This document shows, piece by piece, positions 13,701-19,731 of a stretch of 25,225 nucleotides of DNA. The stretch's first letter is position 1, and the number at the start of each line of letters is the position of its first letter. The stretch covers positions 1 through 25,225 of the forward strand of contig DATKZY010000251.1 of NCBI GenBank assembly GCA_035527715.1, written 5' to 3'. The translations under genes and the position numbers were made by a program. This DNA comes from DSUN01 sp035527715. GTDB taxonomy: Bacteria > Planctomycetota > PUPC01 > DSUN01. The notes beneath the pieces are model-generated. The model was not told where the DNA came from. It worked only from the letters and a program-made list of their open reading frames with translations, and did not search any database.

Positions 13701-14799
13701 GGACCACGACAAGCAGACGGTGCTCTTCCACGGCAAGGTGAAGTTCAACCACGAGCGCCACCTCAGCGGCCACCCGCGGGGCAAGGAGCTGAACTGCGTG
13801 AGCTGCCACGGCCAGATGGTCGAGGGCCAGCACATCAGCGTGGCCGAGACGACGTGCCTCACCTGCCACTTCTACGGCCGCGGCGCCAAGCCCGTGGCCG
13901 CGGGCGAGTGCCTCACCTGCCACGTCGTGCCCGAGAAGCCCGTGAAGTTCATGGGCCAGGCCTTCAACCACAAGGACTTCCTCAAGGGGAAGACGGACGC
14001 CCGCTGCGAGCACTGCCACAGCCAGATCACCCAGGGCACCGGCGCCGTGTCGTCCACTCGCTGCCAGAGCTGCCACCTGCGCCGCACGCCCGAGGTCAAG
14101 GACCAGGCCCAGTTCCACCTCACCCACGTGTCGAAGGGCCACTTCGACTGTCTCCAGTGCCACGACGAGATTCGCCACGGCGACGGGATGAAGCCGCACC
14201 AGATGATGGCCTCGGCCAAGTGCGGCACCTGCCACGGCGGCGGCCGCCATTCGGTGCAGGAGCAGATCTACGCGGGCAAGGCCGTGGCCGACCTGGCTGC
14301 GGAGCCCGACGTGATGTACAAGGCCGGCGTCGCCTGCGACGGCTGCCACATCGAGGACAAGCGGGTGGACGTCGGCACCGCGACCTACACCACCCGCGCC
14401 TCCAGCGCCCGCCAGTGCGCCGGCTGCCACGGCGATAAGGACTACGGCGACATGCTCGCCGACTGGCAGAAGGAGACGCGGGGGCGCGTGGCGAAGCTCG
14501 AGCCCCTGTTCGTGGCGCTCGACGAGACCCTTCAGAAGGCCGGCGCGCCGCAGGGCGCAGCCGACGAAGCGCGCAAGCTCCTCGTTGCCGCCAGGGGACG
14601 CGTCTCGTGCATCGTCCGCGACGGCAGCTACGGCGCCCACAACTACGCCTACATCTCCACCCTGCTCGACCGCGCCGAGGCCGAGGCGAAGAAGGTATCG
14701 GCCCTGCTCTCGCGCGCCGAGGCGTCCGAGAGGGACAGAGGACAGGCAGGATTGCCACAGAGACACGGAGACCACCGAGAAGAGAAGGAGGGGCGATAG
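10714..14799 (+). CDS. Giant fusion: about 30 membrane helices plus NapC-type 12-heme cytochrome
   Basis: A protein of 1361 residues. Residues 1 to about 885 are almost entirely hydrophobic and hold close to 30 predicted helices with very short loops. I recognise no known transporter, respiratory subunit or heme-ligand motif there. A helix at about 890-912 then leads into a heme domain: CTSCHYMGEYYESWQHSSH (first site at 920) has the NapC/NrfH quinol-oxidising pattern. Twelve sites run to residue 1239, eleven CXXCH and one CX4CH (CMRAGCH, the third). A heme-free helical tail with LADWQKE and HNYAYISTLL follows. The heme part matches the minus-strand 12-heme cytochrome in site number, spacing and tail. 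The start is GTG 10714, with only a weak GGGGG upstream; the sigma54 promoter at 10642 supports it. The last 17 or so codons come from a CACAGAG repeat. Role inferred: a membrane redox module passing electrons between quinone and outer multiheme partners. Confidence 0.85.
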   Translation: MRNRLATFPAEALQHLGLLIAFILLLAGSGFATAQPGLAAGLVFVFSCFYLVASIATLRPHFLYPTMLLGAASYFLTCHALGAPGDVFPLLSVPLVVALWFVGRRLSAARPAFACAVFRAMHITVAVFAVWALAQAPRLISSAGIVRFVAGATLLGYAILYLAHCFALGRARYIYIFSTFLLFGSMMVVAAAASSAFSWLPAVASAGAMLFAGAQGRRARAFAGPRGFYLCAAAALFVSLVFAVSRWGFFLLDLALAALTLWLAYRWLADAVGDVRRATLADRSLAKWLFLGSMALCLPLVPVLFAAPGARDVPLAALAFGLLFAWIAFERRRESGPRNIYILPAMFFLSAGALGLGRLLPGQAGAGWAWAAPLAIFAGISLLAAWLAKAQEGRALRALAEGFAFPALFAWLVPLLAGLPAAALAGGVAGVVFAAANGSRREAREFLYALGTGLAGVLAAAAVLTPARGVSVWLVCWVGASAAAGLMAWAQGSGRSVARGAACLAWAVLSVAAVAFAGGSGARAVLCALTGTGAVALLLGGFVCSPAFRRSSLEPGAGRDLFRTLVSAGAWVGVVATVVWGPFSGFSSPSAGASVLVLAAACAVAWVYGRLTRHARTAAVLFSLGSLLVIFGLVPAAHWQLVACAGVVAMLFALAVGARSRLPAESRAWAVVGHLTSIAAGVAALALAWRGNGPALALSSLAFVVLYAAKVQLNGAAGVRVGLVCWATLAALLGVAAWAGTPYRQHAYVLAGLALVWLAAGYGLHSAKRPAWPPALYVCAALLASFCGAVSVFSPVAQGSWHVFLVCGIVFAALFLILRQDVFAFLLTLSFALLTYDWVKASTSRFTQDVLFYLVIGTAVLGVFFLLPYVKRLVDRLGTLPMISIFTWRGAALVAVPVFGLGTLTLGAYSVKLTEHPKFCTSCHYMGEYYESWQHSSHRDVACVQCHYEPGVGAELEGKMAGLIQLVKYISHAYDNKPHAMISNASCMRAGCHAGMDHDKQTVLFHGKVKFNHERHLSGHPRGKELNCVSCHGQMVEGQHISVAETTCLTCHFYGRGAKPVAAGECLTCHVVPEKPVKFMGQAFNHKDFLKGKTDARCEHCHSQITQGTGAVSSTRCQSCHLRRTPEVKDQAQFHLTHVSKGHFDCLQCHDEIRHGDGMKPHQMMASAKCGTCHGGGRHSVQEQIYAGKAVADLAAEPDVMYKAGVACDGCHIEDKRVDVGTATYTTRASSARQCAGCHGDKDYGDMLADWQKETRGRVAKLEPLFVALDETLQKAGAPQGAADEARKLLVAARGRVSCIVRDGSYGAHNYAYISTLLDRAEAEAKKVSALLSRAEASERDRGQAGLPQRHGDHREEKEGR

Positions 14800-14854
14800 G
14801 GTACGGAACCCAAGCAGCTTTCTGCTCTGTGTTCTCTGTGTCTCTGTGGCTAGT
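14751..14854. repeat. CACAGAG-type inverted repeat, copy 2
   Basis: The left arm (14751-14787) reads ATTGCCACAGAGACACGGAG and on to ACCACCGAGAAG. The right arm (14823-14854) on the reverse strand gives CTAGCCACAGAGACACAGAG and then AACACAGAG. It covers the 3' end and stop (14797-14799) of the giant cytochrome gene and most of the gap before hdrC. The arms match those at 5656-5759, so the two are one dispersed family. Confidence 0.75.
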
Positions 14855-14879
14855 CTGCTCTGAAAGGAAGAGGCAAGCC

Positions 14880-15449
14880 GTGAAGTGGGATCTGTCCGAC
14901 AAAGCGCTCAACTCCGAATTCCGCCACGCCGTCGAGGCGCGCAGCGGCCAGGGCCTCAGCACCTGCTGCCAATGCGGCAAGTGCTCCGGCGGCTGCCCCG
15001 TGATGCCCGATCTCGATCTCTCGCCCAACCGCGTCCTGCGCCTCGTCCAGCTCGGCCTTGAGGACGAAGCCCTCCGCAACGAAACCGTCTGGTGCTGTGT
15101 CGCCTGCGGCACCTGCAACACCCGCTGCCCGATGAACGTGGACATTGTGCGGGTGATGGACACGCTGCGGGCGATGGCCCACCGGCGGGGCGTCGAGCCG
15201 CCCGCCACGGCGGCCCGCGTGTGGGCCTTCTACCGCTCGTTCCTCGACTGCGTCGAGGAGTTCGGCCGCCTGGGCGAGATCGCCCTCATGGGCAGCTACA
15301 ACATCAACTCCGGCCGCCTCCTCACCAACATGGTCAAGGCCCCCTGGTTCTTCCTCAAGGGCAAGGTGGCCCTGTCGCCCCACAAGATCAAGAAGATTGA
15401 CAGGCTTCAGCGCGTCTTCCGGCGCGTTGCGGAGATCGAGAGCCGATGA
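14880..15449 (+). CDS. hdrC: Heterodisulfide reductase subunit C-like Fe-S protein
   Basis: A 189-residue protein with two [4Fe-4S] motifs of CX2CX2CX3CP type: CCQCGKCSGGCP (about 24-35) and CVACGTCNTRCP (about 73-84). Layout and length match HdrC, which relays electrons from HdrA to HdrB. No membrane helix is present, so this is the soluble HdrABC type rather than HdrDE. GTG 14880 is chosen because AGGAAGAGG (14865-14873) lies six bases upstream; the open frame extends further back but only into the repeat and the previous gene. Its stop overlaps the hdrB start (ATGA). Confidence 0.88.
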   Translation: MKWDLSDKALNSEFRHAVEARSGQGLSTCCQCGKCSGGCPVMPDLDLSPNRVLRLVQLGLEDEALRNETVWCCVACGTCNTRCPMNVDIVRVMDTLRAMAHRRGVEPPATAARVWAFYRSFLDCVEEFGRLGEIALMGSYNINSGRLLTNMVKAPWFFLKGKVALSPHKIKKIDRLQRVFRRVAEIESR

Positions 15450-16333
15450 AGTACGGCTATTTCCCCGGGTGTTCGCTGCTGTCGAGCGCCGTCGAGTACG
15501 ACCGCCCGGCGCGGGCGCTGCTCGGCGCCCTCGGCGTCGAGCTGGAAGAGGTCGAGGACTGGGTGTGCTGCGGGGCCACGCCGGCCCACGCCACGAGCCA
15601 CCTCCTGTCGCTCGCGCTGCCCGGCATCTCGCTGGCCGCGGCCGAGCGCCAGGGCCTCGACGTGCTCACCTGCTGCTCCGCCTGCTACAGCCGCCTCAAG
15701 CAGGCCAACCACGAGCTGGTCCACGAGCCGAAGCTCCTGGCCCAGGTCAACGAGATCATCGAGGAGCAGTATCAGGGCAAGAGCCGCGTGCTCCACATCG
15801 TCGAGCTGCTCGCGCACGAGATCGGCTTCGAGGCCATTCGCGCCCGCGTCACGCGGCCCCTCGCCGGCCTCAAGGTGGCCGCCTACTACGGCTGCCTCCT
15901 CACGCGGTTCCCCGAGGAGCTGCGGATTGACAAGCTCGAATACCCCACGCTCCTCGACGACCTGCTGGCCGCCGCGGGCGCTGAGCCGGTGGACTGGCCT
16001 CTCAAGACCGAGTGCTGCGGCGCTGCGCTCACGCTCGCGCGGCAGGACACCGTGATCCGCCTCAGCGGCCAGCTCCTCCAGGTGGCCAAGGAGTGCGGGG
16101 CCGACGTCGTCGCCGTCGCTTGCCCCCTGTGCCAGGCGAACATGGACATGTACCAGTCCGACGCCGAGGGCCAGCTCGGCCAGCAGCTTGGGCTCCCGGT
16201 GCTCTACTTCACCCAGCTCATGGCGCTGGCGATAGGCCTGGCGCCCGAGGACGTGTGTCTCGACAAGCAGATCGTGGACCCAACCCCTCTCCTGGTCGAG
16301 AAGGGGCTGGTGGAAACAGGAGTGTATCTGTAG
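15446..16333 (+). CDS. hdrB: Heterodisulfide reductase subunit B-like protein
   Basis: A 295-residue cytoplasmic protein beginning MKYGYFPGCSL, the standard HdrB start. Both cysteine-rich CCG domains are complete: CSLLSS, WVCCGATPAH and LTCCSACYSRL in the first; YYGCLLTRFP, ECCGAAL and ACPLCQANMD in the second. These bind the two non-cubane [4Fe-4S] clusters that in methanogens reduce the CoM-S-S-CoB disulfide. A bacterial substrate is unknown; a thiol/disulfide carrier such as DsrC or another low-mass disulfide is possible, but none is encoded nearby. It overlaps hdrC by four bases and is translationally coupled to it. Confidence 0.92.
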   Translation: MKYGYFPGCSLLSSAVEYDRPARALLGALGVELEEVEDWVCCGATPAHATSHLLSLALPGISLAAAERQGLDVLTCCSACYSRLKQANHELVHEPKLLAQVNEIIEEQYQGKSRVLHIVELLAHEIGFEAIRARVTRPLAGLKVAAYYGCLLTRFPEELRIDKLEYPTLLDDLLAAAGAEPVDWPLKTECCGAALTLARQDTVIRLSGQLLQVAKECGADVVAVACPLCQANMDMYQSDAEGQLGQQLGLPVLYFTQLMALAIGLAPEDVCLDKQIVDPTPLLVEKGLVETGVYL

Positions 16334-16342
16334 GGCTCAAGG

Positions 16343-16374
16343 CATGACGCGTGACGCGTCACGGCTCACGCGTC
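16343..16374. repeat. ACGCGTGAC palindromic repeat, copy 1
   Basis: GACGCGTGA (16346-16354) pairs perfectly with TCACGCGTC (16366-16374), and an inner GACGCGTC is itself a palindrome. It sits between hdrB and the hdrA/nuoE gene. A longer version occurs at 17758-17836, in the next gap of the same operon. Confidence 0.65.
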
Positions 16375-16435
16375 CGGCGCAGCCCTGGTGACTGGCGCGG
16401 GCGCTGAGACGACCCAACCCGTCGGAGTACGACCC

Positions 16436-17749
16436 GTGGCACGAGTGGGCGTGTTCATCTGCTGGTGCGGCGCGAACATCGCGGAGACGGTGGACTCCGG
16501 CGCGGTGGCCCGCTACGCCGGCACGCTGCCCGGCGTGGTGGTCGCCCGCGACTACAAGTACATGTGCTCCGACCCCGGGCAGCGGCTGATCACCGACGCG
16601 ATCAAGGAGCACCGCCTGTCGGGCGTCGTCGTCGCCTCCTGCTCGCCGCGGATGCACGAGACCACGTTCCGCCGCACCGTGGCCGGCGTGGGCCTCAACC
16701 CGTACATGTTCGAGATGGCCAACATCCGCGAGCACTGCTCGTGGGTGCACCACGACCGCCGCGAGGCGACCGAGAAGGCCAAGGACCTGGTCCGCCTGAT
16801 GGTCATGAAGGTGCGGCGCAACGCCCCGCTCGCCGAGATCGAGGTGCCCGTGACCCAGCGGGTCATGGTCATCGGCGCCGGCATCGCCGGCATCCAGGCC
16901 GCCCTCGACGTGGCCCAGGCCGGCTACGAGGTGGTGCTCGTCGAGCGCAAGCCCAGCATCGGCGGCCACATGTCCATGCTCGACGAGACCTTCCCCACCC
17001 TCGACTGCTCGCAGTGCATCCTCACGCCCCGCATGGTCGAGATCATGCAGAGCCAGAAGATCAAGCTCCTCACCTACTCCGAAGTCGAGCAGGTGGACGG
17101 CTATGTGGGCAACTTCGAGGTCAAGGTGCGCCAGAAGGCCCGCAGCGTGGATATGAAGAAGTGCACGGGCTGCGGCGATTGCTGGAACAACTGCCTCTCG
17201 CGCAACCGCATCCGCATCCCCACGCCCCGCTCCGTCGCGGCCCAGACCCCGCCCGACGTGGCGGCGAAGGTGGATGCCATTCTCGAGGAGTACACCGACC
17301 GCGCCGGCATGGTTATCGGCATGCTCCAGGACGTGCAGGAGGCGTTCAACTACCTCCGCCAGGACGCCCTGCTCTACCTCGCCGAGAAGTCGGGCGTGCC
17401 GCTGAGCCGCCTCTACGCCGTCGCCCGCTTCTACCACGCCTTCAGCCTCACGCCGCGGGGGCGGAACATCATCCGCGTGTGCCTGGGCACGGCCTGCCAC
17501 CTGCGCGGCGGCGGCCACGTCGCCGACGCGATCACCCGCGAGCTGGGCATCGCCCACGGCGAGACGACCAAGGACATGCAGTTCACCTTCGAGCGCGTCA
17601 ACTGTCTCGGCGCCTGCGCCCTGGCGCCCGTGGTGACCGTGAACAACAAGTACTACGGCCAGATGACCGTGGGGAAGATGGTGGACCTCATTGGCACGCT
17701 GGCCGCCCAGCCGCAGCCGTCACGGGAGCCCGCAACGGCGGCCGGCTAG
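16436..17749 (+). CDS. HdrA N-terminal half fused to NuoE-type [2Fe-2S] domain
   Basis: A 437-residue fusion protein. Residues 1-255 are the first half of HdrA: VGVFICWCGANIAETVD, DYKYMCSDPGQ, ASCSPRMHETTFRR, FEMANIREHCSWVH, the FAD-binding GAGIAGIQAALD (G147-G152), FPTLDCSQCILTPRMV, and one [4Fe-4S] motif C243/C246/C249/C253. There the HdrA similarity stops. After a short linker, residues about 275-430 are a NuoE/HydC-like thioredoxin fold with a [2Fe-2S] site C349-X4-C354 and C390-X3-C394. The missing HdrA half, including the rest of the FAD fold, is in the gene at 19732-21540. GTG 16436 is chosen because GGAG lies eight bases upstream and HdrA proteins start just before VGVF; GTG 16388 is an in-frame alternative. 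Role: NAD(H)-linked electron entry joined to the HdrA flavin. Confidence 0.88.
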   Translation: MARVGVFICWCGANIAETVDSGAVARYAGTLPGVVVARDYKYMCSDPGQRLITDAIKEHRLSGVVVASCSPRMHETTFRRTVAGVGLNPYMFEMANIREHCSWVHHDRREATEKAKDLVRLMVMKVRRNAPLAEIEVPVTQRVMVIGAGIAGIQAALDVAQAGYEVVLVERKPSIGGHMSMLDETFPTLDCSQCILTPRMVEIMQSQKIKLLTYSEVEQVDGYVGNFEVKVRQKARSVDMKKCTGCGDCWNNCLSRNRIRIPTPRSVAAQTPPDVAAKVDAILEEYTDRAGMVIGMLQDVQEAFNYLRQDALLYLAEKSGVPLSRLYAVARFYHAFSLTPRGRNIIRVCLGTACHLRGGGHVADAITRELGIAHGETTKDMQFTFERVNCLGACALAPVVTVNNKYYGQMTVGKMVDLIGTLAAQPQPSREPATAAG

Positions 17750-17757
17750 AGATGAAC

Positions 17758-17836
17758 GCATGACGCGTGACCCGTGACGCGTGACAGGAGAAAGCGACAT
17801 GGCTCTCTTCTCACGCCTCACGCGTCGGGGGTCGCG
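17758..17836. repeat. ACGCGTGAC palindromic repeat, copy 2
   Basis: The left arm (17758-17785) contains TGACGCGTGAC and GTGACGCGTGAC. The right arm (17811-17836) contains TCACGCCTCACGCGTC, its imperfect reverse complement. The loop holds a ribosome-binding-site-like AGGAG and an ATG (17799) opening a 15-codon frame, which I do not call as a gene. It fills the gap between the hdrA/nuoE fusion and nuoF. Confidence 0.6.
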
Positions 17837-17856
17837 TATCATTTGACGAGGGACTC

Positions 17857-19716
17857 ATGGCAGTAGCCACACGACTCGCATCGCCACACGACCTCGCGGA
17901 GTTCCGCGAGCACCTCCTCGCCCGCCGCGAGGAGAACGCGGTCTCCGTCGCCATCTGCGGCGGCACGGGGTGCCGGGCCAACGGCGCGATGGAGCTGTTC
18001 GAGGAGTTCCGCCGCCAGCTCGAGGGCAATGGCCACGCCCAGGTGGTCGTCCGCGCCACGGGCTGCCACGGCTTCTGCGAGAAAGGCCCCCTCGTCGTCC
18101 TCCATCCCAGCGGCCTGCTCTACCACGGCGTGAAGCCCGACGACGTGACGGAGATCATCGAAAAGACCCTCGGCAAGGGCGAGACGATCGAGCGGCTCCT
18201 CTACCGCGACCCCGTGTCGAAGCAGAAGTGCCGCTGCGAGCACGAGGTGCCCTTCTACGCGAAGCAGCAGCGCATCGTCTTCCGCCACAACGGCCTCATT
18301 GACCCCGCCGACATCGAGGACTACATCGCCGTCGGCGGCTACGCGGCCCTCGGCAAGGCGCTCACGGCGATGACGCCCGAGGGTATCGTGGACGAGGTGA
18401 CGCGCGCCGGCCTCCGCGGCCGTGGCGGCGGCGGCTTCCCCACGGGCAAGAAGTGGGCCATCTGCCGCGCCCAGCCCGGTGACGAAAAGTACGTCATCTG
18501 CAACGGCGACGAGGGCGACCCCGGGGCCTTCATGGACCGCAGCATCATGGAGGGCGACCCGCACGCCGTGCTCGAGGGCATGGCCATCGGCGCCTACGCC
18601 ATCGGCGCCCACCAGGGCTACCTCTACGTCCGCGCCGAATACCCCCTCGCCGTGGCCAACCTCGCCATCGCCATCGAGCAGGCGCGCGAGCTGGGCCTGC
18701 TCGGCGACGACATCTTCGGCTCCGGCTTCTCCTTCAGCGTCGAGATCGTCCGCGGCGCCGGCGCCTTCGTCTGCGGCGAGGAAACGGGCATGATCGCGTC
18801 CATGCAGGGTGACATCGGCAGTCCTCGGCAGCGCCCGCCATACCCGGCCCAGGCGGGCCTCTGGGGGCTGCCGACGAATATCAACAACGTCGAGACCTGG
18901 GCCAACGTGCCCGTCATCATCGAACGCGGCGCCGCCTGGTTCGCCGCCACGGGCACCGAGAAGTCCAAGGGCACCAAGGTCTTCTCCCTCGTCGGCAAGG
19001 TGAAGAACACCGGCCTCGTCGAGGTGCCGATGGGCGTGACGCTCCGCGAGATCGTCTTCGACATCGGCGGCGGCATCCAGAAGGACCGCGCGCTCAAGGC
19101 CGTGCAGACCGGCGGCCCCTCGGGCGGCTGCATCCCCGAGGCGCTGATGGACCTGCCGGTGGACTACGAGCGCCTCGCCGAGGCGGGGGCCATGATGGGC
19201 TCGGGCGGCCTGATCGTGATGGACGAGCGGACGTGCATGGTGGACATCGCCCGCTACTTCCTGAGCTTCCTGGTGGACGAGTCGTGCGGCAAGTGTATCC
19301 CCTGCCGCGAGGGGGTCCACCACATGCAGCAGATTCTCACGCGCATCACCGAGGGCAACGGGCGCGAGGGCGACATCGAGCTGCTCGAGCAGCTCGCGGG
19401 CTACGTGAAAAGCTCGTCGCTGTGCATGCTCGGCGGCACGGCGCCCAACCCCGTGCTCTCGACGCTTCGCTACTTCCGCGACGAGTACGAGGCCCACATC
19501 AAGCAGAAGATCTGCCCGGCCGGCGTGTGCAAGCGGCTCATCGAGTTCCGCATTGACCCCTCGGCCTGCCGCGGCTGCACGAAGTGCGTGCGCGGCTGCC
19601 CCAGCGGCGCCATCACGGGCGAGAAGAAGCAGCCCCACGCCATCAACGCCGCCACGTGCGTCAAGTGCGGCGTCTGCTACGAGGAATGTCCCTTCGACGC
19701 CGTCGTCGTGGAGTGA
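17857..19716 (+). CDS. NuoF/HydB-type NAD(P)H-FMN oxidoreductase subunit
   Basis: A 619-residue cytoplasmic flavoprotein with the four-part layout of HydB from bifurcating hydrogenases. An N-terminal thioredoxin-like [2Fe-2S] domain has C34-X4-C39 and C70-X3-C74. The NuoF core has the FMN/NAD(H) glycine loop GRGGGGFPTGKKW, NGDEGDPGAFMDR and GAGAFVCGEET. A [4Fe-4S] site follows at C477/C480/C483 and C523 (ESCGKCIPC...SSLCMLGG). A C-terminal two-cluster ferredoxin ends the protein (CRGCTKCVRGCP, CVKCGVCYEECP). All ligands are present and the length matches HydB. ATG 17857 has GAGG at 17848-17851. It lies between the two genes that each carry half of HdrA, with NuoE fused to one and a NuoG part to the other, so it completes a NuoEFG-type diaphorase. 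Confidence 0.93.
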   Translation: MAVATRLASPHDLAEFREHLLARREENAVSVAICGGTGCRANGAMELFEEFRRQLEGNGHAQVVVRATGCHGFCEKGPLVVLHPSGLLYHGVKPDDVTEIIEKTLGKGETIERLLYRDPVSKQKCRCEHEVPFYAKQQRIVFRHNGLIDPADIEDYIAVGGYAALGKALTAMTPEGIVDEVTRAGLRGRGGGGFPTGKKWAICRAQPGDEKYVICNGDEGDPGAFMDRSIMEGDPHAVLEGMAIGAYAIGAHQGYLYVRAEYPLAVANLAIAIEQARELGLLGDDIFGSGFSFSVEIVRGAGAFVCGEETGMIASMQGDIGSPRQRPPYPAQAGLWGLPTNINNVETWANVPVIIERGAAWFAATGTEKSKGTKVFSLVGKVKNTGLVEVPMGVTLREIVFDIGGGIQKDRALKAVQTGGPSGGCIPEALMDLPVDYERLAEAGAMMGSGGLIVMDERTCMVDIARYFLSFLVDESCGKCIPCREGVHHMQQILTRITEGNGREGDIELLEQLAGYVKSSSLCMLGGTAPNPVLSTLRYFRDEYEAHIKQKICPAGVCKRLIEFRIDPSACRGCTKCVRGCPSGAITGEKKQPHAINAATCVKCGVCYEECPFDAVVVE

Positions 19717-19731
19717 GACGAGGACCGACAG

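Noticed and set aside
13309..14775. Minus-strand open frame opposite the heme domain of the giant protein
   Set aside because: Antisense shadow of twelve heme motifs; Val/His/Leu/Ala-rich with no domain.
17799..17846. 15-codon open frame with AGGAG upstream in the gap before nuoF
   Set aside because: It lies in the loop and right arm of a palindromic repeat, has no distinctive sequence and no sign of an attenuator. Kept only as a note.
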